A DNA stretch of 64,000 bases from Gammaproteobacteria bacterium (GTDB lineage Bacteria > Pseudomonadota > Gammaproteobacteria > SZUA-152). The stretch is taken from contig JAVVEP010000002.1 in NCBI GenBank assembly GCA_032250735.1, positions 110,003-174,002 of the forward strand, in the 5' to 3' direction. The position numbers and the translations under genes were made by a program. The notes beneath the pieces were generated by a model. It searched no databases. It had not been told where the DNA came from and worked only from the letters and a program-made list of their open reading frames with translations. Numbering within the stretch: position 1 is the first letter of the stretch; each line of letters begins with the position of its first letter. Below, piece after piece: positions 37,375 through 47,075 of the stretch.

Positions 37375-37725
37375 ATGTTTGGTCAGATCAAAGAGATTGA
37401 TGCCCCCGAGCTCGCTGGCTGGATGGAAGAGGGATCCCAGGCCCTGCGCATCATTGATGTGCGGGAAATACGCGAGATCCTGCAAGGCACTATATCCGGC
37501 GCAGAGCCCTTGCCATTGGCAGCCCTGCCACTGCAGCTGGATAAGTTTGGCCCCGACGAAAAACTGGTGATCATTTGCCGTAGCGGGGCGCGTTCCGCCC
37601 AGGCCTGCATGTTCCTGCAGCAGCGGGGTTATGAGAATGTCTACAATTTGCGCGCCGGCATGATCGGCTGGGCGCACCATTCTCTGCCGATTGTTCGGCC
37701 CGAATCGACGTATAGCGTCGCCTGA
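37375..37725 (+). CDS. Single-domain rhodanese-like protein
   Basis: A 116-residue rhodanese domain with active-site loop CRSGAR (VIICRSGARSAQACMFL) and the N-terminal LRIIDVREIREI motif. Such proteins carry sulfane sulfur as a Cys persulfide; the acceptor is unknown. ATG 37375 is chosen because GGAG lies 7 bases upstream, whereas the ATG at 37369 is too close to it. It is a single gene between a terminator and the thrS promoter. Confidence 0.88.
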   Translation: MFGQIKEIDAPELAGWMEEGSQALRIIDVREIREILQGTISGAEPLPLAALPLQLDKFGPDEKLVIICRSGARSAQACMFLQQRGYENVYNLRAGMIGWAHHSLPIVRPESTYSVA

Positions 37726-37740
37726 GCGGGGCGGGCATTT

Positions 37741-37769
37741 TTGACAGCCGTGGGCAGGGCGGTTAAAGT
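37741..37769 (+). promoter_or_regulatory. Candidate promoter of the thrS-infC operon
   Basis: A perfect -35 box TTGACA (37741-37746), 17-base spacer and -10 box TAAAGT (37764-37769), then a GC-rich discriminator (GCGCTCGC). The resulting leader would be about 230 bases long before thrS. Confidence 0.7.
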
Positions 37770-37911
37770 GCGCTCGCTGTTTTGAGGGGGACCCGGCCGG
37801 ATTGGGCTACACTGTCAATCGATACGGTTTTTGCGATACGCTGTTGGGTAGTTACTCTGTGCGGTATTAAGAATCACCGTTAAGCTCTACCCGAGTAGCG
37901 GAATATCCCGC

Positions 37912-37938
37912 AAAGGCACCGACAACGACGGTGCTTTT
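37912..37938 (+). promoter_or_regulatory. Leader hairpin with T-run before thrS
   Basis: GCACCG (37916-37921) and CGGTGC (37929-37934) form a stem with a 7-base loop followed by TTTT. It resembles a small intrinsic terminator, placed about 70 bases before thrS, and could act as an attenuator or part of a threonyl-tRNA-synthetase operator as in E. coli. Confidence 0.55.
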
Positions 37939-38006
37939 ACTATTTGTGAATCCATAATAACAACATCACGTGGTCTCTCGTATGGATCACCACTGGAGAA
38001 AAGAAT

Positions 38007-39932
38007 ATGCCTGCTGTAACACTTCCTGACGGTTCCCAACGCCACTTCGATCATCCGGTTTCAGTTATGGACGTCGCCACCGATATCGGCCCCGGTCTGG
38101 CCAAGGCGACCCTGGCCGGGCGGGTCAATGGCGCCCTGGTTGATGCCTCGTTCATGATCGATGATGACTGCGAGCTGGCCATCATTACCGAACGTGACGA
38201 AGAAGGCCTGGAGATCATCCGCCATACCAGCGCGCATCTATTGGCGCAGGCCGTGCAGCAGCTTTTTCCAGAGGCCCAGGTCACCATCGGCCCGGTGATC
38301 GAAAATGGCTTTTATTACGATTTTGCCTATGCGCCGGGCTTTAGCCCCGATGATCTGGTGACGATCGAAAAGCGCATGCAGGAGATCGTCAAGCAGGATT
38401 TGCCGATCGTGCGCAGCGTGATGTCGCGGGAAGAGGCGATTCCCTTTTTCCTTGAAAAAGGCGAAAAATACAAGGCCGAGCTCATTGAGGCCATCCCCCT
38501 CGGCGAAGAGCTCTCCCTCTACCAGCAGGGTGACTTTATCGATCTGTGCCGGGGGCCCCATGTTCCCTCTACCGGCAAACTGAAATCCTTCAAGCTGATG
38601 AAGGTGGCGGGCGCCTATTGGCGGGGTGATTCCGCCAACGAGATGCTGCAGCGCATTTATGGCACCGCCTGGAGCAACAAGAAGGATCTCAACGACTATC
38701 TGCACCGCCTGGAAGAGGCGGAAAAGCGTGACCATCGCCGTCTGGCCCGTCAGCTGGACCTGTTCCATAGTCAGGAAGAGGCGCCAGGCATGGTGTTTTG
38801 GCACCCGAACGGTTGGACGCTATATCAGCAGGTCGAGCAGTACATCCGTGGCGTATTGACGGAAAATGGCTATGGCGAGGTGAAAACGCCGCAGGTTGTG
38901 GATCGGGTGCTGTGGGAAAAATCGGGCCATTGGGAAAAATTCCGTGACGATATGTTTGTCACCGAGTCCGAAAAACGCACCTATGCCATCAAACCCATGA
39001 ATTGTCCCTGTCACGTCCAGATATTTAATCAGGGCCTGAAAAGCTACCGTGACCTGCCGCTGCGCATGGCGGAATTTGGTTCCTGCCACCGCAATGAGCC
39101 CTCCGGCACCCTGCACGGCCTGATGCGGGTGCGCGCCTTTACCCAGGACGATGCGCATATTTTCTGTACCGAAGGCCAGATTCAGGGCGAGGTGTCTGAG
39201 TTTATCGATCTGTTGTACCGCGTGTACCAGGATTTTGGCTTTAACGAGGTCATCATCAAGCTGTCGACCCGTCCCGAGAAGCGGGTGGGTGCGGATGCCG
39301 ACTGGGACAAGGCCGAGCACGCGCTTGAAAAGGCATTGAATAACAAAGGCTTGGCGTGGGATTTGCAGCCGGGTGAGGGCGCCTTTTATGGCCCCAAAAT
39401 CGAATTTTCGCTGAAAGACTGCATTGGTCGGGTCTGGCAATGCGGCACGATCCAGGTGGATTTCTCCATGCCGGGGCGCCTGGATGCCCACTATATTGCC
39501 GAAGACGGCTCCAAACAGATACCCGTGATGCTGCATCGCGCCATCCTCGGTTCGCTGGAGCGTTTCATCGGAATTCTCATCGAGGAATTCGCCGGGGCCT
39601 TTCCGGCCTGGCTGGCACCGAGCCAGGTCATGGTCATGCCGATCACCGACCGGCATAACGATTATGTGCAAAATGTCGAAAATGCCTTACGAGCCGAGGG
39701 CTTCCGGGCAAAATCGGACTTGAGAAATGAGAAGATCGGCTTTAAAATCCGCGAGCACACATTACAACGGATTCCTTACCTGCTCGTCGTGGGTGATAAG
39801 GAAGTCGAAAACAACACTGTGGCCGTACGTACGCGCAGTGGCAATGACCTTGGAAGCATGACGCTTTCGCAGTTTACCCAGGGCCTTGCCGCGGAAGTTG
39901 CGAGTCGCGGTCGCACTACTTTGGAGGATTGA
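38007..39932 (+). CDS. thrS: Threonine--tRNA ligase
   Basis: Charges tRNA-Thr with threonine. The 641-residue protein has the complete class II layout: N-terminal TGS domain ([16 protein letters not shown]), editing/SAD domain with [11 protein letters not shown] and the [14 protein letters not shown] segment, catalytic core with zinc ligand Cys in [28 protein letters not shown] (motif 2) and [18 protein letters not shown] (motif 3), and the anticodon-binding domain at the end. GGAGAA precedes the ATG. infC follows after 3 bases, the normal gammaproteobacterial order. Confidence 0.98.
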   Translation: MPAVTLPDGSQRHFDHPVSVMDVATDIGPGLAKATLAGRVNGALVDASFMIDDDCELAIITERDEEGLEIIRHTSAHLLAQAVQQLFPEAQVTIGPVIENGFYYDFAYAPGFSPDDLVTIEKRMQEIVKQDLPIVRSVMSREEAIPFFLEKGEKYKAELIEAIPLGEELSLYQQGDFIDLCRGPHVPSTGKLKSFKLMKVAGAYWRGDSANEMLQRIYGTAWSNKKDLNDYLHRLEEAEKRDHRRLARQLDLFHSQEEAPGMVFWHPNGWTLYQQVEQYIRGVLTENGYGEVKTPQVVDRVLWEKSGHWEKFRDDMFVTESEKRTYAIKPMNCPCHVQIFNQGLKSYRDLPLRMAEFGSCHRNEPSGTLHGLMRVRAFTQDDAHIFCTEGQIQGEVSEFIDLLYRVYQDFGFNEVIIKLSTRPEKRVGADADWDKAEHALEKALNNKGLAWDLQPGEGAFYGPKIEFSLKDCIGRVWQCGTIQVDFSMPGRLDAHYIAEDGSKQIPVMLHRAILGSLERFIGILIEEFAGAFPAWLAPSQVMVMPITDRHNDYVQNVENALRAEGFRAKSDLRNEKIGFKIREHTLQRIPYLLVVGDKEVENNTVAVRTRSGNDLGSMTLSQFTQGLAAEVASRGRTTLED

Positions 39933-39935
39933 AGC

Positions 39936-40460
39936 ATCGCTCAAGAAAAAAAGGTTCGCCTGAACGAAGACATCACTAACCCGGAAGTACGATTAATCGG
40001 GCCGGAGGGTGAGCAGGTTGGGGTTGTACCGATTGATGCTGCACAACAGGCGGCACTGGATGCCGACATGGATCTGGTAGAGATATCGCCGAATGCGGAA
40101 CCGCCTGTCTGTCGCGTAATGGACTACGGAAAGTTTATTTTTGAAGAAAATAAAAAGAAACACGCAGCAAAGAAGAAGCAGAAACAGACGCAAGTCAAGG
40201 AAGTGAAGTTTCGTCCAGGAACGGACATTGGGGACTATAAGGTAAAACTACGCAACCTTATCAAGTTCCTCCACAACGGAGACAGAGTAAAAATTACTTT
40301 ACGTTTCCGTGGGCGCGAAATGGCTCATCAGGAACTCGGTGCACAGTTATTGGATCGAGTGGCACATGATGTTGAGTCAGAAGGTCATGGCGTTGTTGAA
40401 CAGCGTTCCAGAATGGAAGGTCGTTTGATGGTCATGGTTATCGCACCGAAAAAAAGCTAG
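39936..40460 (+). CDS. infC: Translation initiation factor IF-3 with an AUC start codon
   Basis: IF-3 binds the 30S subunit, keeps subunits apart and rejects non-standard start codons. The protein starts at ATC 39936: GGAGG lies 8 bases upstream inside thrS, and the reading [12 protein letters not shown] matches IF-3 N-termini. This gives 174 residues. The first in-frame ATG (40068) would cut off the N-terminal domain, so it cannot be the start. Landmarks are [21 protein letters not shown] and [13 protein letters not shown]. Rare start codons (usually AUU) are known in infC and let IF-3 repress its own translation. Confidence 0.95.
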   Translation: MAQEKKVRLNEDITNPEVRLIGPEGEQVGVVPIDAAQQAALDADMDLVEISPNAEPPVCRVMDYGKFIFEENKKKHAAKKKQKQTQVKEVKFRPGTDIGDYKVKLRNLIKFLHNGDRVKITLRFRGREMAHQELGAQLLDRVAHDVESEGHGVVEQRSRMEGRLMVMVIAPKKS

Positions 40461-40565
40461 GTAATCCTTTTTTTATAAAAGAGTGATTGCGCTAGCACGA
40501 AGGCGCTGCTGTCGGTTAAGTGTGGCAACTAGACCGCCAGTCGAAAATGCGCTGTTATTTTTAAT

Positions 40566-40598
40566 TAACAATATTAATAGTAGTTTTAATATTTGTTA
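40566..40598 (+). promoter_or_regulatory. AT-rich hairpin in the infC-rpmI leader
   Basis: TAACAATATTAA (40566-40577) pairs with TTAATATTTGTTA (40586-40598), one bulged base, just before the rpmI ribosome binding site (GGAG, 40609-40612). In E. coli this region carries the L20 operator that controls rpmI-rplT, so a similar role is plausible. Confidence 0.5.
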
Positions 40599-40620
40599 GC
40601 ACAAATGCGGAGTTGTAGTT

Positions 40621-40818
40621 ATGCCAAAGATGAAAACCAATCGTGGTGCTGCCAAGCGTTTTAAGCGTACAGCATCCGGGGGCTTAAAACGCGCCCAGTC
40701 ACACCGTCGTCATATTCTCACCAAGAAGAGCACGAAACGGAAACGTCATTTGCGTTCTGGCGAAATGGTTCATGCATCCGATGTACGCATGTTGAACCGT
40801 TTGTTGCCGTACGTATAA
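40621..40818 (+). CDS. rpmI: 50S ribosomal protein L35
   Basis: A 65-residue basic ribosomal protein with the standard L35 sequence pattern ([41 protein letters not shown]). GGAG is 8 bases upstream. The 160 bases between infC and this gene hold an AT-rich hairpin. rplT follows after 39 bases. Confidence 0.98.
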   Translation: MPKMKTNRGAAKRFKRTASGGLKRAQSHRRHILTKKSTKRKRHLRSGEMVHASDVRMLNRLLPYV

Positions 40819-40857
40819 GCCGTTCGTGTAATTGTAAGTAATTAGGAGAGAAGAAAG

Positions 40858-41217
40858 ATGGCACGAGTAAAACGCGGCGTACAAGCACGCGCCAAACACA
40901 AAAAAGTTATTGCCAAGGCCAAGGGTTATAGTGGCCGCCGCAAAAATGTCTATCGTGTTGCCGTACAAGCGGTAACCAAAGCCGGTCAATATGCCTATCG
41001 TGACCGGCGTCAGCGCAAGCGTCAGTTCCGCGCATTGTGGATTGCCCGTATCAATGCGGCAGCTCGCGAGTGTGGATTGTCGTACAGCCGATTTATTAAT
41101 GGTCTGAAAAACGCCGAGATTGAAGTTGATCGCAAGATGCTGGCTGATATCGCGGTGTATGATATGAAGGCCTTTGCTGAATTGGCGGAAAAAGCCAAAG
41201 CAAATCTCGAGGCTTAA
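40858..41217 (+). CDS. rplT: 50S ribosomal protein L20
   Basis: A 119-residue protein with the typical L20 N-terminal basic extension ([24 protein letters not shown]) and globular C-terminus ([31 protein letters not shown]). L20 assembles early on 23S rRNA and represses its own operon in E. coli. AGGAGAG precedes the ATG. Two hairpins, the second a full terminator, separate it from pheS. Confidence 0.98.
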   Translation: MARVKRGVQARAKHKKVIAKAKGYSGRRKNVYRVAVQAVTKAGQYAYRDRRQRKRQFRALWIARINAAARECGLSYSRFINGLKNAEIEVDRKMLADIAVYDMKAFAELAEKAKANLEA

Positions 41218-41228
41218 TAACGGTTTTA

Positions 41229-41255
41229 CTGTCTGCCCCATGCAGGGGCAGACAG
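41229..41255 (+). promoter_or_regulatory. Stable hairpin downstream of rplT
   Basis: A perfect 11-bp stem CTGTCTGCCCC / GGGGCAGACAG with a 5-base loop, lying just after the rplT stop. AATAAC and GTTATT outside it can extend the pairing. No T-run follows, so it is more likely a 3'-end stabiliser or antiterminator part than a terminator. Confidence 0.65.
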
Positions 41256-41287
41256 GTTATTGAGCACTGAGCATAAGCTGAGCAAAT

Positions 41288-41320
41288 AAAAGGGAAAGGC
41301 CAACACCTTTCCCTTTTTTT
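41288..41320 (+). terminator. Intrinsic terminator or attenuator between rplT and pheS
   Basis: AAAAGGGAAAGG (41288-41299) pairs with CCTTTCCCTTTT (41306-41317), 6-base loop, and runs into a seven-T tract. In E. coli pheST has an attenuator at this place with a Phe-rich leader peptide; I found no Phe-rich leader here. Confidence 0.9.
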
Positions 41321-41397
41321 GTCTTTACGGAAATATTTACGAACAAATTTTAAATCTGCCTTCTTGTGGTTCGGCAAACGCTGTCGCAGAAAGGTAA

Positions 41398-42441
<1,044 letters not shown>

Positions 42442-42493
42442 GCCTAAGCCGTAAAAAACAAGTAAACATTGAGAAAAGAATGGTGAACAAAAA

Positions 42494-44875
42494 ATGAAGT
42501 TTAGTGAACACTGGTTACGTGAATGGGTAAACCCTGATATCTCCACCGACGCCCTGGCCGAGGTGCTGACGATGGCGGGTCTGGAAGTCGAATCCATTGA
42601 GCCCGTTGCGAGCGAGTTTACACATGTCGTCGTTGGACAGGTGATAAGTATCGGGCCACATCCTGATGCCGAAAAACTACAGGTCTGTCAGGTAAATGCA
42701 GGAGGTGGTGAGCTGCTGCAGATTGTGTGTGGCGCAGCAAATGTCGCGGTGGATATGAAAGTGCCCGTCGCCATGGTGGGTGCGGTTTTGCCCGGCGGCA
42801 TGAAAATCAAAAAGGCGAAGCTGCGGGGTGTGCCATCGCATGGGATGCTGTGTTCCGCCAAAGAGCTGGGCATGGCAGAGCAGGCGGATGGCCTGATGCC
42901 ATTGTCGGCGGATGCACCTATCGGCAAGAATCTTCGGGAGTATTTTTGGCTGGATGATCAATCCATTGAGCTGGGGCTAACGCCCAATCGAGGCGACTGT
43001 CTTGGCATTGCCGGTGTTGCGCGCGAGGTGGGTGCGCTGTGCAAGACCGAGGTGATACAAAATGATGGCAGCGTGGTGGCGCCAGGTTCGGACCGACAAG
43101 TGTCCGTCACGGTCGATGCCGCGGAGGATTGTCCTCGGTATGTGTGCCAGGTGATTGAGAATGTGGACGCCCAGGCAGAGACCCCCATGTGGATACAGGA
43201 GGCGCTGCGCCGCAGTGGTTTGCGGAGTCTGGGTCCGGTGGTTGATATCACCAATTTTGTCCTGCTGGAACTCGGGCAGCCTATGCATGCCTTCGATCTT
43301 GAAGGCTTGAGTGGCGGCATCTGTGTGCGCCATGCTCGGCAGGGTGAGTCATTGACCCTATTGGATGGACAGACGCTGTCGCTGGATGCCGGCACGCTGG
43401 TGATCGCCGATGCGGCGGCACCGCTGGCGCTGGCCGGTATTATGGGCGGATCCGCATCGGCCGTATCAGACTCGACGCGCAGTATTGTCCTCGAGAGCGC
43501 CTTTTTTAGTCCGCTCAGCATCGCTGGCCGTGCGCGTCGCTATGGTCTGCACACGGATTCTTCACACCGTTTTGAACGCGGTGTTGACCCGCAATTGCAG
43601 CGACGTGCGCTTAATCGTGCCACCGATCTGCTCATCAAGGCAGTTGGCGGCGTGGCCGGCCCCGTTGTGGAGGTTGCCAGCGAGGCCAGCCTGCCGCAAC
43701 GACAGGCAATCCTGCTACGTAGCGCCCGCATCCAACGGGTTCTGGGGCATGCCGTTCCACCGGCCGAGGTGGAGGATATCCTGCAACGCCTGGGGATGGA
43801 CGTCACCGCGGAGGATGAGAATTGGCGGGTTGTGGCGCCCAGTTTTCGCTTTGATATCGACATCGAAGAGGACTTGATCGAGGAGATCGCACGCGTCTAC
43901 GGCTACAGCAACTTGCCGGCCACCTTGCCACGTGCCGGGGCACAGATTCTGCCGTGTTCGGAGAGGCGGGTCGCGCTATCCCTGTTGCGACAAATCCTGG
44001 TTGCGCGCGGCTATCAGGAGGCCATCACCTACAGTTTCATCGATCCTGTCATGCAAAAAATGTTCGATCCCGAGGCGGTGGCCATTCCCCTCACCAACCC
44101 CATTTCGGCGGACATGTCGGTGATGCGTACCAGTCACTGGCCGAGCCTGGTGCAGGCGGCGGTGCATAACCTGAATCGCCAACAGGAAACGGTCAGATTT
44201 TTCGAGTCAGGACTCAAGTTTATAAAACAAGATAATGAATATAAACAGGAAAAATATTTATCTGGCCTGATAACCGGTCGCCATATTCCTGAACAGTGGG
44301 GCGAAAAATCACGCCCTGTCGATTTTTTTGACCTGAAAGGCGATGTTGAAGCACTGCTCGCAACCCTGGCCGACACGGCGCAATACACCTTCACGGCACA
44401 GCCGCTGCCGGCCTTGCACCCCGGTCAGTCCGCTGTGATCTATGATGAACAGGGTGAAAAGATAGGTTGTCTGGGGGCCTTGCACCCCCAGATCGAGGAT
44501 CAGCTGGGTCTGTCGCAACGCGTGTTCGTGTTCGAACTTGCAATAAAATGCTTCGAAAATGCAGAAGTTCCACAGTTTGCGCCGTTATCCAAATATCCAT
44601 CCATCCGCCGCGACCTTGCGGTGGTCATGGATGAAAAAATAACCCTGAATCAACTTAAAGAAGTGGTCAAAAATGCCGCTACAGGCTTACTGGATAACTT
44701 ACAGTTATTTGACGTATATCAGGGCAAAGGCATTGATTCCGGTAGAAAAAGTGTCGCGTTTGGCTTGACCTTCCAGGAGCGCTCACGCACACTTGAGGAG
44801 GTTGATGTGGAGGAGGCCATGGCCCCCATCCTGAAGGCATTGACCGAACAACTAGGCGCAACGCTACGAGAATAG
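42494..44875 (+). CDS. pheT: Phenylalanine--tRNA ligase beta subunit
   Basis: A 793-residue subunit of normal length that binds tRNA-Phe and edits Tyr-tRNA-Phe. The order is an N-terminal OB-type tRNA-binding domain (VVGQVISIGPHPDAEKLQVCQVNAG), B3/B4 editing domains (LGLTPNRGDCLGIAGVAREVGAL, FDLEGLSGGICVRHA), B5, the inactive catalytic-like core (DIDIEEDLIEEIARVYGY) and a C-terminal ferredoxin-fold anticodon-binding domain (PSIRRDLAVVMDEKITLNQL). ihfA follows after 12 bases. Confidence 0.97.
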   Translation: MKFSEHWLREWVNPDISTDALAEVLTMAGLEVESIEPVASEFTHVVVGQVISIGPHPDAEKLQVCQVNAGGGELLQIVCGAANVAVDMKVPVAMVGAVLPGGMKIKKAKLRGVPSHGMLCSAKELGMAEQADGLMPLSADAPIGKNLREYFWLDDQSIELGLTPNRGDCLGIAGVAREVGALCKTEVIQNDGSVVAPGSDRQVSVTVDAAEDCPRYVCQVIENVDAQAETPMWIQEALRRSGLRSLGPVVDITNFVLLELGQPMHAFDLEGLSGGICVRHARQGESLTLLDGQTLSLDAGTLVIADAAAPLALAGIMGGSASAVSDSTRSIVLESAFFSPLSIAGRARRYGLHTDSSHRFERGVDPQLQRRALNRATDLLIKAVGGVAGPVVEVASEASLPQRQAILLRSARIQRVLGHAVPPAEVEDILQRLGMDVTAEDENWRVVAPSFRFDIDIEEDLIEEIARVYGYSNLPATLPRAGAQILPCSERRVALSLLRQILVARGYQEAITYSFIDPVMQKMFDPEAVAIPLTNPISADMSVMRTSHWPSLVQAAVHNLNRQQETVRFFESGLKFIKQDNEYKQEKYLSGLITGRHIPEQWGEKSRPVDFFDLKGDVEALLATLADTAQYTFTAQPLPALHPGQSAVIYDEQGEKIGCLGALHPQIEDQLGLSQRVFVFELAIKCFENAEVPQFAPLSKYPSIRRDLAVVMDEKITLNQLKEVVKNAATGLLDNLQLFDVYQGKGIDSGRKSVAFGLTFQERSRTLEEVDVEEAMAPILKALTEQLGATLRE

Positions 44876-44887
44876 TGAGAAAAAAGT

Positions 44888-45190
44888 ATGGCGTTAACCA
44901 AAGCTGAAATGGCAGACAAGCTGTATGAAGAGCTTGGACTTAATAAGCGTGAAGCAAAGGAAATCGTTGAGCTTTTCTTTGCCGAAATTTGTGATGCACT
45001 TGAGGCAGGAACGCAGGTGAAACTATCAGGTTTCGGAAACTTCGACCTACGGACTAAAAATGAACGCCCGGGTCGAAATCCTAAAACCGGTGAAGAAATC
45101 CCAATTTCAGCGCGCCGCGTGGTGACATTCCGCCCAGGCCAGAAACTAAAAGCACGAGTCGAGGCCTATGCTGGAAGCAGCCAACAATAA
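44888..45190 (+). CDS. ihfA: Integration host factor alpha subunit
   Basis: A 100-residue HU/IHF-family DNA-bending protein that pairs with IhfB. It starts [31 protein letters not shown] and has the DNA-minor-groove arm region [26 protein letters not shown], with RNPKTGE including the intercalating Pro. The location directly after pheT is the standard one. Its last 23 bases overlap the next gene. Confidence 0.97.
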   Translation: MALTKAEMADKLYEELGLNKREAKEIVELFFAEICDALEAGTQVKLSGFGNFDLRTKNERPGRNPKTGEEIPISARRVVTFRPGQKLKARVEAYAGSSQQ

Positions 45191-45524
45191 CGAACTCCCG
45201 GCCATACCCGGCAAGCGTTACTTCACCATTGGCGAAGTCAGCGATCTATGTGGCGTAAAACCGCATGTGCTGCGCTATTGGGAGCAGGAATTCCCGCAGC
45301 TGAAGCCGGTAAAGCGGCGCGGTAACCGACGCTACTATCAACGTCATGATGTCATCATGATTCGACAGATCCGCAGCCTGCTGTATGAACATGGCTTCAC
45401 GATCGGTGGTGCGCGCCAAAAGCTCGCGGGTGGTGAGGCAAAAGAGGATGTGACCCATAGCCGCCAGATCATTCGTCAGATGATCAGTGAACTGGAAGAA
45501 GTTCTCGATATTCTCAAACGCTAA
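45168..45524 (+). CDS. MerR-family transcriptional regulator
   Basis: A 118-residue regulator with an N-terminal MerR helix-turn-helix ([45 protein letters not shown]) and a short C-terminal helix ([15 protein letters not shown]) for dimerisation. There is no Cys cluster for metals. This gene after ihfA is conserved in gammaproteobacteria but its targets are not known to me. Its ATG lies inside ihfA, so translation is probably coupled. Confidence 0.93.
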   Translation: MLEAANNNELPAIPGKRYFTIGEVSDLCGVKPHVLRYWEQEFPQLKPVKRRGNRRYYQRHDVIMIRQIRSLLYEHGFTIGGARQKLAGGEAKEDVTHSRQIIRQMISELEEVLDILKR

Positions 45525-45660
45525 TCACTGCAAAAGCGAACCCCGTAAGCTCTTCCTATCACCCGGTTCCTGGAGTAGAATACGCCGCTCTGTTGTGGCC
45601 TGACCACACATTCCAAAAGCATTAAATCTTAAGTTAGTCCGATTAAGGTTAGTCAGATTT

Positions 45661-45738
<78 letters not shown>

Positions 45739-45963
45739 TTTCCCCATCTTATCGACATAGCGTCGGCCGTATCACTTCCTGTACCTCGCTGTACCTCGTC
45801 ATCAAACATGAGAAATTCCCATGCATGGGTGACTGCTGCATATTCTTTTTCTAGTGTGTTAGACGCGCCGTAAAGGCTCTCTGGTGCTATCGGTGGCATT
45901 GCCTCGCTCAGCACCTGCGGGAAAAACGGCATGAATAAACCGCCTGCGGTAAAACATCGGGAT

Positions 45964-46001
45964 AAAAAAAAGCCCTAATGGCCGGTGGGCTCATTAGGGC
46001 T
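45964..46001 (-). terminator. Terminator of ssrA
   Basis: On the minus strand AGCCCTAATG (46001-45992) pairs with CATTAGGGCT (45980-45971), 11-base loop, and is followed by a T-run of eight. Confidence 0.92.
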
Positions 46002-46011
46002 ATATACAAGA

Positions 46012-46375
46012 TGGTGGAGCTGGCGGGAGTCGAACCCGCGTCCGCAAGACCTCCGCCTTTGGATCTACATGCTTAGCCAAGTCTTTGAGTTTAATTGCAC
46101 GCTACCCGACTGGCAGGGAAGACGTACAACGAGCCCAGTTAGGTTTTAGCGAATTGGCCCTGAACATACCTCATCGCGATCTTGTGAGAGTCGACCCCGG
46201 TGATCTGAGTGCACAAGCACACGTCAGGCCGAGGGCACTAAGACTGGTGTTTAAGCAGCTAGTGCGTAGTTGTCGTCGTTGGCAACTATAAGTTTTGCAG
46301 TTGGATTTACGAGGAGATCTGCACCTCGGCATGCACCTCAGGTTTTGTGACCCACGTCGAAACCAGGTCAGCCCC
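46012..46375 (-). ncRNA. ssrA: tmRNA (SsrA)
   Basis: The transfer-messenger RNA for ribosome rescue, 364 bases with encoded CCA. The 5' end GGGGCTGACCTGGTTTCGACG and the 3' end with GGGTTCGACTCCCGCC then AGCTCCACCA form the tRNA-Ala-like domain. The tag frame lies at 46283-46251 and reads ANDDNYALAA then TAA; with the alanine carried by tmRNA the full tag is AANDDNYALAA, one residue (Asp for Glu) different from E. coli. smpB, its protein partner, is 79 bases upstream in the same direction. Confidence 0.98.
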
Positions 46376-46454
46376 ATTGATGTTGAAACCATAGACAGTG
46401 TAGTTGATTCGAAAGTTCACGACCAGGCATATTATTGTCGCCCATTTGCGGGCC

Positions 46455-46928
46455 TTAGCCTGTTTTCAGGCCCCGCGCCTTGTCCCGCTGCCAGTCCCGA
46501 TCCTTTTCGGCGGCCCGTTTGTCGTGTTGCTGTTTGCCTTTGGCGAGACCGACTTCCACTTTGACGTGACCGTGTTTCCAGTACAGGGCCATTGGAATCA
46601 TCGTATAGCCCTTGCGTTCCACCGCGCCGATGAGTTTGTTGATCTCGGAGCGGTGCATCAGCAGTTTTCGTACCCGGGTGGCCTCGGGGTGGATATGGGT
46701 GGAGGCGGTGAGCAAGGGGGTAATCAGCAGGTTGCTGATGAAGGCCTCGCCATTTTTTAGGAACACATGGGCGTCGACGATTTGCACACGCCCGGCACGC
46801 AGGCTTTTGACCTCCCAGCCCTGTAATGCGATGCCTGCCTCGTAGCGATCCTCAATGAAAAAGTCGTGGCGGGCTTTCTTGTTGAGGGCAATGGTGTTGC
46901 CGCTGGCGGTTTTCTTGTTTTTGGACAT
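46455..46928 (-). CDS. smpB: SsrA-binding protein SmpB
   Basis: Binds the tRNA-like domain of tmRNA and brings it to stalled ribosomes. The 157-residue protein has the oligonucleotide-binding fold ([57 protein letters not shown]) and a basic C-terminal tail ([24 protein letters not shown]). ATG 46928 is chosen over 46937, since the latter overlaps a perfect TATAAT. There is no Shine-Dalgarno site; see the promoter entry. Confidence 0.95.
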   Translation of the reverse strand: MSKNKKTASGNTIALNKKARHDFFIEDRYEAGIALQGWEVKSLRAGRVQIVDAHVFLKNGEAFISNLLITPLLTASTHIHPEATRVRKLLMHRSEINKLIGAVERKGYTMIPMALYWKHGHVKVEVGLAKGKQQHDKRAAEKDRDWQRDKARGLKTG

Positions 46929-46935
46929 GCAGTGC

Positions 46936-46965
46936 ATTATACGGAGGCGATGGCTGTATCAGCAA
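46936..46965 (-). promoter_or_regulatory. Promoter abutting smpB
   Basis: On the minus strand TTGCTG (46965-46960), 18 bases, then a perfect TATAAT (46941-46936). Seven bases separate it from the smpB ATG, so the transcript would begin at or beside the start codon. Confidence 0.65.
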
Positions 46966-47075
46966 TGTAAAACCGGCGATATCGGCACAATCAGTGCGCG
47001 CAAGCGGTTGAGACACTTAGTGATTTCATTGACAATGGTGGTTAACTCAAATGGCGGATAACTGGGGAGTAACTG

